DNA from: Williamsia herbipolensis
Lineage (GTDB): Bacteria > Actinomycetota > Actinomycetes > Mycobacteriales > Mycobacteriaceae
Length of the DNA stretch: 64,000 bases
Reading direction: 5' to 3'
Assembly: GCF_000964005.1 (NCBI RefSeq)
Contig: NZ_JXYP01000023.1
Location: forward strand, 1 to 64,000
The translations under genes and the position numbers were made by a program. Under the pieces are notes generated by a model. That model was given only the letters and a program-made list of their open reading frames with translations, ran no database searches and was not told the origin of the DNA. Shown one piece after another: positions 34,961-43,539 of the stretch (the stretch's first letter is position 1; the number at the start of each line of letters is the position of its first letter).

Positions 34961-36241
34961 TCATGCCGCGCGGTCCGGCGAGTGGACCCCGAGCGACCTA
35001 CGCAGTTCGACGGGTCCGACCCCGCGCGCGAGGGCGATCATGAGCACCGCGCAGCCGATGCCGGACAGGACGAACGCGGAACCGAACATCGCCGTGTACC
35101 CGAACACATCGCCCACCACGCCGGCGGCGAAACCGGCTGCGCCCTGGGAGAACACGACCGCACACGCCATGAGGGTGTAGTCGCTACCTGCGTACTCACG
35201 CTGACAGGCGTCCATCATGAGCGCGAACACGACCACCGTGGCGGCGCCGCCGAGGACGTGTTCGGCGACACTCGCCGACACGAGCAGGGGCAGTCCGCCG
35301 ACGTCGAACGACGCGACGACATAGAGCACCAGCGCGGCGGTCTGCGCAATCCCCGCGACGGCGAGGGCGTGCCTGCGGCCGTGCAGGAAGGCGTACCACC
35401 CGCCGAGCGCCGCACCGAGCAGTGCCGACACCGACGACAGCGCCCCCTCGATGAGCGCGATCTGCGACAACGTGAGGCCGGCGTCGGACAGGAACGGGCC
35501 CACCAGAGCCGATCCCATGGAGTTGCCGAACTTGTAGGCGGCGACCAGGAGGATGAACGCGATCATCCCGGGACGGCGAAGGCGCGCGATCCACGCCACC
35601 GACATCGCCGGGGCCGACGGCCTCGTCGACTCCTTCGCGGCATCGTCGGCGGTTTCGGTCTGCGCGCGCAGGAACCACACCGGGATCGTCGACAGCACCA
35701 ACAGTGCGGCCATCGCGACGAACAGCACGCGCCACCCGCCCAGGGAGAACAGCCACAGCAGTGCTCCTCCCCCGACGATCATGCCGACGCGGTAGGCACC
35801 GACCTGGATCGCGTTGCCGAGACCGCGTTCTCGCTCGCCGAGCAGCCGCACCGCGAGGCCGTCGGTGACGATGTCCTGCGTCGCGGAGAAGACATTGACC
35901 ACCGCGATGCCGATGAACAGCCACGTCAGCGTCGTGGAGAGATCCAGGCACGCGAGGATCAGAGCGACTGCGGCCGAGGCGGATTGGAGGGTGAGCAACC
36001 ATCGACGACGGGATCCGTAGCGGTCGACGTAGGGCGCCCACAGGAACTTCAACGCCCAGGGCGCGAACAGGATGCCCGTCGCGCTGATGGTGACGAGTGA
36101 GTAGCCGGACCTGCGCAGCACCACCGGTAGCGCCTGGGTGAAGAACCCGAACGGCAGACCCTGCGCGAAGTACAGGGCGGTCAACAGCACCAGGGCGCCG
36201 GCGGTGAGCGATCGCGCCCCGGCGGCGGGCGTGACGGTCAC
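34961..36241 (-). CDS. AmpG-like MFS transporter
   Basis: A 426-residue, 12-helix permease. The start ALYFAQGLPFGFFTQALPVVLR and APWALKFLWAPYVDRYGSRRRW match the AmpG/PAT family, which imports muropeptides in Gram-negatives and other solutes elsewhere. GTG 36241 overlaps the preceding stop (GTGA) and is preferred; ATG 36253 is four codons upstream. In a mycolic actinobacterium the cargo may be a peptidoglycan fragment or small drug-like molecule (inference). Confidence 0.83.
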   Translation of the reverse strand: MTVTPAAGARSLTAGALVLLTALYFAQGLPFGFFTQALPVVLRRSGYSLVTISATGILFAPWALKFLWAPYVDRYGSRRRWLLTLQSASAAVALILACLDLSTTLTWLFIGIAVVNVFSATQDIVTDGLAVRLLGERERGLGNAIQVGAYRVGMIVGGGALLWLFSLGGWRVLFVAMAALLVLSTIPVWFLRAQTETADDAAKESTRPSAPAMSVAWIARLRRPGMIAFILLVAAYKFGNSMGSALVGPFLSDAGLTLSQIALIEGALSSVSALLGAALGGWYAFLHGRRHALAVAGIAQTAALVLYVVASFDVGGLPLLVSASVAEHVLGGAATVVVFALMMDACQREYAGSDYTLMACAVVFSQGAAGFAAGVVGDVFGYTAMFGSAFVLSGIGCAVLMIALARGVGPVELRRSLGVHSPDRAA

Positions 36242-36537
36242 TCCGGCCACCATCGCGCGGCCTCGATGTCGACGATCCCGCGCCGCAACGGTGTCCCCTC
36301 GGTGTGCCAGTGCTCCTGCGCGTCGATCATCAGGTGCGCCGGGAGCGTCCCGTTCGCGCGGACCACCCGCCACCACGTCACCGCCTCGCCGTCGCGGGCC
36401 ATCACGCCGCCGACGCCCCGTGGACCGCCGCGCTGCAGGTGTTCGGCAATGGCGCCGTACGTCATCACCCGCCCGGGTGGGATCTGGTCGACGACATCGA
36501 GCACCGCCATGGTGAAGTCGTCGCGGTCGGCGCTCAT
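36238..36537 (-). CDS. Alkyltransferase-like (ATL) DNA-repair protein
   Basis: A 99-residue MGMT-like protein. The DNA-binding segment is PPGRVMTYGAIAEHL; the active-site position has Trp-Trp (AVTWWRVVRANGTL) in place of the PCHRV cysteine, as in ATL proteins that bind O6-alkylguanine without removing it and pass the lesion to nucleotide-excision repair. It is linked to its neighbours by ATGA and GTGA overlaps in a TmrB-like, ATL, AmpG-like operon. Confidence 0.88.
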   Translation of the reverse strand: MSADRDDFTMAVLDVVDQIPPGRVMTYGAIAEHLQRGGPRGVGGVMARDGEAVTWWRVVRANGTLPAHLMIDAQEHWHTEGTPLRRGIVDIEAARWWPE

Positions 36538-37058
36538 GTCGCGATGACCGCTCTGGCAATGAGTTCGGCGACGACGACGGGGGCGAGCGCAGTGGTGTCG
36601 ACCACCTCCGCTTCGTGGTGCAACCACGTCCCCGCAGCTTCCTCGTAGTCCGTCAGGTATCCGAGACGGAAAGCCGACGGCCCCAGCGTGGTGTCGTTCA
36701 TGATCCTGCTGCGCAGGGTTTCACGATCGGCGTGGAGCACGAAGTGCCGCAACGGAATCGAGTATGCAGCCAGTCCGGCGCTGATCTCGCGCCAGTACTC
36801 CTCGACAAGGACCGTCATCGGCATGACCAGGACGCCGCCGGTGTAGTCGACCACGCGCCGAGCGGTCTCGACCACGAGCGGCCGCCACGGCGCCCAGTGT
36901 TGGAAGTTGTCCGTCTCGGGCAATCCCGGGGTGATGCTCATCAGTGTGGCACCGACCTTCTCGGCGTCGAGCACGCGCGACCCCGGCAACTTCTGCTGCA
37001 CCAGCGCAGCTGTGGTGGTCTTGCCCACCCCGTGGGTGCCGTTGATCCATACGATCAC
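36534..37058 (-). CDS. AAA/P-loop ATPase, TmrB-like
   Basis: A 174-residue P-loop protein. Walker A GTHGVGKTT is at residues 7-15 and MIVWINGTHGVGKTTTA resembles the tunicamycin-resistance ATPase TmrB and related small nucleoside-kinase-like proteins; LHADRETLRSRI is the lid region with Arg. Phosphorylation or binding of a toxic nucleoside is one inferred role. GTG start, leaderless-type, six bases after TAGTCT. First gene of a four-gene operon. Confidence 0.8.
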   Translation of the reverse strand: MIVWINGTHGVGKTTTAALVQQKLPGSRVLDAEKVGATLMSITPGLPETDNFQHWAPWRPLVVETARRVVDYTGGVLVMPMTVLVEEYWREISAGLAAYSIPLRHFVLHADRETLRSRIMNDTTLGPSAFRLGYLTDYEEAAGTWLHHEAEVVDTTALAPVVVAELIARAVIAT

Positions 37059-37064
37059 GGCCCG

Positions 37065-37070
37065 AGACTA
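37065..37070 (-). promoter_or_regulatory. -10 element TAGTCT, leaderless-type
   Basis: On the minus strand TAGTCT is followed by six bases and GTG 37058; it lies in the 55-base gap after the Imm-5-like gene. Confidence 0.58.
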
Positions 37071-37113
37071 GCCTCCGATCCGGCCGCTGAGCACGGCCGC
37101 AGTGGGTGATCGA

Positions 37114-37656
37114 TCACGTCGATGCCGAACCGACGCGCTCCTGGATCTCGCGGATCGTGTCGCCGAGGATGCCGCGCGTCATCAGCCCTGGCCCGAGCGG
37201 GCCACCGGATTCGGCGCCCACCGGCGGCAGCATTCGCAGGATCGCGCGCTCACTCTCGGTGCACTCCGCCACCTGCCAGTCGATCTCGTCGGCGACCGTG
37301 CCGTCGTCACCGGGGTGCGCCAGCGACACCGCTCTCACCGCGTAGGCCGCGGCGCCGAGCGCATGGGCACCCATATGGGCGACCCCCGACGCCTGGGCCA
37401 CCGACCGGGCTGCTGCGGCACCGGCGGAGGTCGTCGCGGCCCCGGCTGCCTTCACCGCGATCATCCGCTTCCCTATCTCGACGGCCGCGCTGCTCTCCCC
37501 CGCGCTGAACGCACGCGTTCGGGCCAGGGCGTCGTGAATCGCGTGCGCCGCCTCGGGGTCGGCGTCGAACAGTGGGAGCACACGCTCCGCGCAGGCGGCC
37601 GCCCACCGTGCGATCGCTCGCCTGTCGGCGTCGTCGAGGGTCTGCGTCGAGGTCAC
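37114..37656 (-). CDS. Imm-5-like putative immunity protein
   Basis: A 180-residue all-helical, Ala-rich protein. RWAAACAERVLPLFDADPEA, AARSVAQASGVAHMGAHALGAAAYAVRAV and the C-terminal CTESERAILRMLPP match the Imm-5 family pattern proposed as immunity proteins of polymorphic toxins. No toxin gene is visible here, so it may be an orphan or have a housekeeping role. GTG 37656 starts ten bases inside a strong hairpin's downstream side (37666-37704). Confidence 0.72.
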   Translation of the reverse strand: MTSTQTLDDADRRAIARWAAACAERVLPLFDADPEAAHAIHDALARTRAFSAGESSAAVEIGKRMIAVKAAGAATTSAGAAAARSVAQASGVAHMGAHALGAAAYAVRAVSLAHPGDDGTVADEIDWQVAECTESERAILRMLPPVGAESGGPLGPGLMTRGILGDTIREIQERVGSAST

Positions 37657-37665
37657 GTCTGTATG

Positions 37666-37704
37666 CGTAGCAGTTCCTCCCGCACAGCGGGAAGAACTGC
37701 TACG
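37666..37704. promoter_or_regulatory. Near-perfect 18-bp hairpin between divergent genes
   Basis: CGTAGCAGTTC pairs with GAACTGCTACG and the interior CCCGC/GCGGG continues the stem; one C/A mismatch, loop ACA. It sits ten bases before the Imm-5-like start and 23 bases before the ATG of the membrane-protein gene. Either an operator palindrome or a leader hairpin. Confidence 0.75.
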
Positions 37705-37726
37705 GATCTGTGTCAGGGTGGGGCAC

Positions 37727-38224
37727 ATGGACGCCGAGCGAATCCTGACCGGTGCACGTCGCCTCCGACGGGCGGCGTGGTGGGTGTATGTGGTCGTCGC
37801 TCTGGCCGCGGGGCAGGTGTCGTGGTTAAACCTCGGCAACGGACGGACGGTCACCTACAACGGTTCGTACGAACCGCTCGAGGGTGTCGAGCTGTCGAAG
37901 GCCTATTCCACCTCGCTCGAGATCGACTACGCGGTGCGCGGCGGGCTCGAGTGGACGGGGATCGTGACCGCCTGTGCGGCAGCGCTTGTGGTCGTCGCGG
38001 CGCTCGTGCAGGCCGCCTACGCGAGACAGCGACCGATGGTGGCCGTCCTCACGGTGCTCGCGTCACCCGTCGCGATCCTCGCCGTGGCCGTCGCCGTGAA
38101 CGGCATCGGCGGCATCACGTTCCGCCTGTCCCTGGCCGTGCTCATCGTCCTCGCCGCGGTCGTCGTGCACGAGGCGGCGGCGATGGGATCACCCACCTCG
38201 AGCAGCGCTCGCATCGGCAGATGA
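37727..38224 (+). CDS. Integral membrane protein of unknown function
   Basis: A 165-residue protein with four predicted helices (WWVYVVVALAAGQVSWL, WTGIVTACAAALVVVAALVQA, VAVLTVLASPVAILAVAVAV, LSLAVLIVLAAVVVHEAA) and a roughly 50-residue extracytoplasmic loop with YNGSYEPLEG. ATG 37727 is taken with a GGTGGGG site close upstream; GTG 37718 is alternative. Divergent from the Imm-5-like gene and overlapping the convergent methyltransferase gene by 36 bases. Family not recognised. Confidence 0.68.
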   Translation: MDAERILTGARRLRRAAWWVYVVVALAAGQVSWLNLGNGRTVTYNGSYEPLEGVELSKAYSTSLEIDYAVRGGLEWTGIVTACAAALVVVAALVQAAYARQRPMVAVLTVLASPVAILAVAVAVNGIGGITFRLSLAVLIVLAAVVVHEAAAMGSPTSSSARIGR

Positions 38225-38848
38225 TCCGGGGTGTCGTGCGAGGACGAAGCCCTGCGGGTGGGCGTCAACCGAGCGTGGCGCGCGCTCGACGACGGTGACC
38301 GGAAGGAGCCCGACATGGCGCATTCGTTCGGCGACGTCGTGTGCGCGATGCAGGTGTGCGGGCATCGTGACGTCGCATCCGTATGCGCCGGCGATGACAC
38401 GAGGTCCGTCTCCGGCCTGAAAGCCCGTCAACAGAACACCTCCGGGTCGAAGGACTCGCGCGAACTCACGGAGAGTTCGGTCGAGCGCATCCGGCAGCGT
38501 GTGGATGATCGAATACCAGCCGAGAACCCCGTCGACGCTGCTGTCGGGGTACGGCAATTCGGTGAGGTTGCCCCGACGGATTCGACGGGTCGGATGAGCG
38601 CGTCGCGCGTGGTCGACCATTCGGGGGGATAGATCGACACCGTCGATCACGAGTCGATCGTTCAGAGACTCCAGGTGGGTGATCATGCGCCCGCCGCCAC
38701 ACCCGGCGTCGAGAACCTCTCGGCCCGGCAACATCTCGACGAATTCGCTGATCAGCCGGAGATCACTGTCGGCCTCGAACGATGCGTCGGGGACGATCTC
38801 GACATACGAATCCGCCACCGCGTCGTACGCGTTCTCGAGGTCGGTCAT
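38189..38848 (-). CDS. Class I SAM-dependent methyltransferase
   Basis: A 219-residue methyltransferase of the UbiE/Methyltransf_11 type. Motif I is VLDAGCGGGRM (near residues 45-55), the acidic ribose ligand follows in IDGVDLS, motif II is SSVDGVLGWYSIIHTLP, and post-motif RVLRPGGVLLTGF. The target (small molecule or lipid) is unknown. It lies 74 bases downstream of the small KOW-like gene on the same strand. Confidence 0.87.
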   Translation of the reverse strand: MTDLENAYDAVADSYVEIVPDASFEADSDLRLISEFVEMLPGREVLDAGCGGGRMITHLESLNDRLVIDGVDLSPRMVDHARRAHPTRRIRRGNLTELPYPDSSVDGVLGWYSIIHTLPDALDRTLREFARVLRPGGVLLTGFQAGDGPRVIAGAYGCDVTMPAHLHRAHDVAERMRHVGLLPVTVVERAPRSVDAHPQGFVLARHPGSSADASAARGG

Positions 38849-38922
38849 AGCACGAACGGCATCAGTAGCAGTATGTGTCGGTAGACGACACGAACGGCCA
38901 CGGGAGCGATCACCTCGGTCGC

Positions 38923-39093
38923 TCAGGACGAGAACAATTTGAGGTCGTCGCCGGAGAAATAGTTCTGGGTGACGGCACCGACGCGGACGAGATAGCGACC
39001 CCGGCCCTCGTCGACGTGGACCACGGTGCCGACGTTTCCGGTCATCACACTGCCCGTGATCTGCACCGTGTCGCCGATCGCGAATGCTGCCAT
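38923..39093 (-). CDS. Small KOW/SH3-like barrel protein
   Basis: A 56-residue protein (AFAIGDTVQITGSVMTGNVGTVVHVDE to YFSGDDLKLF) that reads as a single small beta-barrel of the KOW/SH3 kind, with the Gly at the conserved KOW turn. It lies 16 bases after ychF on the same strand, so co-transcription is likely; a ribosome- or RNA-linked role is inferred from neighbour and fold only. Often missed because of its size. Confidence 0.72.
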   Translation of the reverse strand: MAAFAIGDTVQITGSVMTGNVGTVVHVDEGRGRYLVRVGAVTQNYFSGDDLKLFSS

Positions 39094-39109
39094 GGGGTTG
39101 TCCGATCGA

Positions 39110-40189
<1,080 letters not shown>

Positions 40190-40245
40190 GAGGGACCAGT
40201 CTAGTTTTCGCCGGTCCCCCAGCTCACACCCGTGGGCGTCGGCGG

Positions 40246-41490
40246 CTACTCCGCGGGACCGTCGGCAGGCTTTTCTGCACGATCGACGCCGTTTTCTGCC
40301 CGATTGGTGGCGTTATCTGCCCGATCGGCGGGGTCGGGGGTCGCGGCGTCGACGATGGCGGTGTCGTCGGCGAGAACCTTCACCTCGTCGGGGTCGGTCT
40401 CGCCGGTACGCAACGACACCTGCTCGCCGTAGTACCGGATGATCACCGCGGCCGAGGCGGCGACGGGAACCGCGAGGAAGGCACCGATGACTCCGAACAG
40501 GGTGCTGCCCAACGTCACCGACAGCAGCACGATGACGGCGTGGAGGTTCATCGACTTCGACTGCAGCCATGGCGAGAGCACGTTGCCCTCGAGTTGCTGC
40601 ACCGCGAGGATGATCGCCAACACGATCAGCGCGGTGACGACCCCGTTGGAGACGAGCGCGATCAGCACCGCCAGGCCGCCGGCGACGAACGCGCCCACGA
40701 TCGGGACGAAGCCGGCGATGAAGGTGATGACGGCCAGCGCATAGGCCAGCGGCACCCCGAGGATGACCAGCCCCAGCCCGATGAAGAACGCGTCGACCAG
40801 GCTCACCAGGGCCTGCGTGCGGATGAACCCGCCGAGGGTCTTCCAGACGCGGGTCAGCATCTCTGCGAGATGCGGCGCGGCCGGGTTGCCCACCGATCGC
40901 CGCAGCCACGGGAGGAAACGCGGGCCGTCCTTGAGCAGGAAGAAGATCACCACGAGCATCGTGAAGACGGTGACCAGGGCGGAGGTGACCGCTCCGACGC
41001 CGGTGAACAGTCCGGCGGCGATCTGCTCGCTGCTCGACTGCAACCGATCGGTGAGTGCGCTGACCGCGGTGTCGAGTTGGTCGTCGCTGATCCGCAGTGG
41101 CGGGCCCTGCAGCCAGTCCTGCACCTGCACCACACCGGCGGTGGCGCGGTCACCCAGTTCGGTCGTCTGCTCGACGATGGAGGGGGCGATCGCGGCGACC
41201 ACTCCGGCGATCACGAGCGCGGCCACCAGCAGCACGAGCAGCACCGCGCCCGCGGGTGGGATGCCCTCGGAACGCAACCACCGCACCGGCGGCCACAAAA
41301 CGGTGCAGGCGATGATCGCCAGCACCACCGGGAGGAGGATCACCCACAGCTCGCCGATCGACCATCCGACCAGCCACAGCGCCGCGGCGACGGCCACGAT
41401 CTGCACGCCCACGACGGCGGCGAAGCGGAGATGCCGCGCGTACACCGAACCCCGAGTCGGACGGTCCCCTACCTCTGCGCCATGCGGCAT
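40246..41490 (-). CDS. AI-2E family (PerM/YdbI-type) permease
   Basis: A 414-residue membrane protein with about seven or eight helices. The family region FFLLKDGPRFLPWL, LVSLVDAFFIGLGLVILGVPLAYALAV and GNVLSPWLQSKSMNLHAVIVLL is clear. Members export small molecules or act as Na+/H+ antiporters; AI-2 itself is unlikely in this organism. The charged C-terminal tail contains three heptapeptides encoded by a 21-bp DNA repeat (40271-40333). Confidence 0.88.
   Translation of the reverse strand: MPHGAEVGDRPTRGSVYARHLRFAAVVGVQIVAVAAALWLVGWSIGELWVILLPVVLAIIACTVLWPPVRWLRSEGIPPAGAVLLVLLVAALVIAGVVAAIAPSIVEQTTELGDRATAGVVQVQDWLQGPPLRISDDQLDTAVSALTDRLQSSSEQIAAGLFTGVGAVTSALVTVFTMLVVIFFLLKDGPRFLPWLRRSVGNPAAPHLAEMLTRVWKTLGGFIRTQALVSLVDAFFIGLGLVILGVPLAYALAVITFIAGFVPIVGAFVAGGLAVLIALVSNGVVTALIVLAIILAVQQLEGNVLSPWLQSKSMNLHAVIVLLSVTLGSTLFGVIGAFLAVPVAASAAVIIRYYGEQVSLRTGETDPDEVKVLADDTAIVDAATPDPADRADNATNRAENGVDRAEKPADGPAE
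40271..40333 (-). repeat. 21-bp repeat (3 units) at 3' end of permease gene
   Basis: Units start at 40271, 40292 and 40313 with the shared core CTGCCCGATyGGyGG. They encode tail heptapeptides such as ATNRAEN and GVDRAEK. One unit aligns at about 14 of 21 positions with the right-arm unit of the intergenic array at 29031, with the same period. Confidence 0.75.
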
Positions 41491-41531
41491 GGGTCAATCG
41501 TCACATATCGCCCCACGCGCCACCGACTCGC

Positions 41532-42500
41532 TCAGCCCGCCACCGACCGGATCTTTCCGATGAGGTCGGACTCGCAGACGGCGAGGAACGCGTCGACATC
41601 GGGCCCGGCGTTGAGCAGGGTCAGATGATCGAACCCGGCGTCGGCGAACTCCTTCGCCGACGCGACGTGGGCGTCGATGTCGGGCCCACACGACATGGCA
41701 TCGGCGACGTCGGAGGGGCGCACCAACGAGGTGGCCGCCTCGAAGTTGATCGGATTCGGCAACTCGGACTGCACCTTCCACCCCGTGAGACCGAACCGGA
41801 ACTTCTCGTGGGCCGAGGCCACGGCGGTGTCGACGTCGTCGGCCCACGCCATCGGGACCTCGGTGTAGCGGGCTCCGGTGCCCCCGGCGTCGCGGTAGGC
41901 GGCGATCAGGTCGGCATCGGGCTCGGTGGTGAACAGCCCGTCACCGGAACGACCGGCGATCTCGGCGGCGTTGGTCCCACCGGCGGCCACGACGATCTCG
42001 GGCAACTCGTCGGGGAGGTCGAAGACGCGGGCGTCGTCGAGGGTGATGTGCTTGCCCTGGTAGGTGTGATAGCCGCCCGACCACAACAGGCGGATCACCT
42101 CGATCGCCTCGCGCAGCATCTCGTGACGGATGTGCGCCGAGGGCCAGGTGGCCCCGGTGACGTGTTCGTTGAGACGCTCACCCGATCCGAGACCGAGGGT
42201 GAAGCGGCCGTCGGACAACAGGGCCGTGGTCGCCGCGGCCTGCGCGATGATCGCCGGGTGGTACCGGATGAACGGACACGTCACACCGGTTGCGAGACCG
42301 AGGGTCTCGGTCTGCACGGCGATCGCCGCGAGCATCGACCAGGCGAACCCGGAATGCTTGTGGCTGTAGAGCCAGGGGTGGTAGTGGTCGCTGATCTCGA
42401 CGAAGTCGAAACCCGCACGCTCGGCGGCCACGGCCTGACGGACGATCTCCTTCGGATCGAACGTCTCGGCCATGAGCTTGAACCCGATCCGGGTGGCCAT
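41532..42500 (-). CDS. F420-dependent LLM oxidoreductase, FGD-like
   Basis: A 322-residue LLM protein of the group close to F420-dependent glucose-6-phosphate dehydrogenase. FVEISDHYHPWLYSHKHSGFAWSMLAAIA, TGVTCPFIRYHPAIIAQAAAT and LGLGSGERLNEHVTG are characteristic, including the conserved Trp and Glu region of the active site. It should reduce F420 or use F420H2; the substrate is uncertain. It ends an operon with the PfpI-like gene, six bases downstream. Confidence 0.88.
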   Translation of the reverse strand: MATRIGFKLMAETFDPKEIVRQAVAAERAGFDFVEISDHYHPWLYSHKHSGFAWSMLAAIAVQTETLGLATGVTCPFIRYHPAIIAQAAATTALLSDGRFTLGLGSGERLNEHVTGATWPSAHIRHEMLREAIEVIRLLWSGGYHTYQGKHITLDDARVFDLPDELPEIVVAAGGTNAAEIAGRSGDGLFTTEPDADLIAAYRDAGGTGARYTEVPMAWADDVDTAVASAHEKFRFGLTGWKVQSELPNPINFEAATSLVRPSDVADAMSCGPDIDAHVASAKEFADAGFDHLTLLNAGPDVDAFLAVCESDLIGKIRSVAG

Positions 42501-42505
42501 CGGTG

Positions 42506-43063
42506 TCAGCCCGCCGCGACGACCGCGGTGAGACGCTCACAGAACGCCGGCAGGTCGTCGGGGTTGCGGCTGGTGACCAGGGTGTTGGGGCCCGCGGTGC
42601 ACTCCACGACCTCCTGATCGACCCAGGTCGCGCCGGAGTTGCGGATGTCGGTCTGCAGGCTCGGCCACGAGGTCAACGTCCGGCCGGCCAGGACCCCGGC
42701 CTCGATGAGAGTCCACGGCGCATGGCAGATGGCCGCGACGGGCTTGCCGAGATCGAAGAACTTCGCGGTGAACGCGACGGCGGACTCCACGGTGCGCAGG
42801 TAGTCGGGGTTGGCGACGCCGCCCGGCAGCACCAGGGCGTCGAAATCGGCGGCGCCGACCTCGCCGACGGTGGCGTCGACGTCGAAGTTGTCGGCCTTGT
42901 CGAGATGGTTGAACCCCTGCACAGTGCCCGGGTCGGTCGACACCAGCTTCGGGGTGCCCCCGGCCTGCTTCACCGCCTCCCAGGGCTGCGTGAGCTCCAC
43001 CTGCTCGATGCCCTCGGGAGCCACCAGGAACGCGATCGTCTTGCCGGTCAGGTCATTCGACAT
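42506..43063 (-). CDS. DJ-1/PfpI family protein
   Basis: A 185-residue PfpI/YhbO-type protein. The nucleophile elbow AAICHAPW gives Cys113-His114, and an acidic residue early in the chain (GIEQVEL, Glu20) completes the usual triad. Family members act as glyoxalase III/deglycases or stress proteins. A strong GAGGAG ribosome site overlaps the end of the upstream small gene. Part of a three-gene minus-strand operon. Confidence 0.9.
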   Translation of the reverse strand: MSNDLTGKTIAFLVAPEGIEQVELTQPWEAVKQAGGTPKLVSTDPGTVQGFNHLDKADNFDVDATVGEVGAADFDALVLPGGVANPDYLRTVESAVAFTAKFFDLGKPVAAICHAPWTLIEAGVLAGRTLTSWPSLQTDIRNSGATWVDQEVVECTAGPNTLVTSRNPDDLPAFCERLTAVVAAG

Positions 43064-43075
43064 GTGTTGTCTCCT

Positions 43076-43354
43076 CTAGTGCGAACGGAGCAGATCGATG
43101 AGATCGCTCTTGTTCTTGTCCGAATAGTTGTGCAGGCCCAGCTCTTTGGCCCGGTCGCGCAGTTCCGCCACGGTCCACTCGTCGTAGGCCGGTGATGTTC
43201 CGCCGGAATGCCCGACGGCCGAGCGTCCGCGCTTCGCCGCCGCATTGGAGATGCGCGCGGCCTTCTCCTTGGAATTGCCCTCGTCGCGCAATTCCTCGTA
43301 CAGGTCAGGGTCTTTCAGCGACGGGTTGTCCTTCTCGGATTTCTTGTCGGCCAT
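43076..43354 (-). CDS. DUF7218/Rho N-terminal-domain small protein
   Basis: A 92-residue basic protein with two parts: DPDLYEELRDEGNSKEKAARISNAAAKRG and a C-terminal SAP/Rho_N-like helix set DEWTVAELRDRAKELGLHNYSDKNKSDLIDLLRSH. The second module binds nucleic acid in Rho and related proteins. GGAGG precedes the ATG. It heads the operon with PfpI-like and F420-dependent genes, suggesting a stress regulon (inference). Confidence 0.85.
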   Translation of the reverse strand: MADKKSEKDNPSLKDPDLYEELRDEGNSKEKAARISNAAAKRGRSAVGHSGGTSPAYDEWTVAELRDRAKELGLHNYSDKNKSDLIDLLRSH

Positions 43355-43526
43355 GGGGGGCCACCTCCACGACGGATGCGGTTCGACTTCGAGACATCGC
43401 TGCGCCGGGCGAGCCGGTCCGCGGACAGTCCTCAGCGCGGGTTCTCGGCTGCGTAGCCGACGCTACACGACGGGGCTCGACGCCCGGGCGCGGTTCGCGG
43501 CCACCCGGTCGACGGCCGCGCGCGTG

Positions 43527-43532
43527 TACCTT
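43527..43532 (+). promoter_or_regulatory. -10 element TACCTT, leaderless-type
   Basis: TACCTT is seven bases before GTG 43540, the only usable start near the signal peptide. A GAGGAG directly abutting the GTG is too close to act as a ribosome site. Confidence 0.55.
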
Positions 43533-43539
43533 CGAGGAG

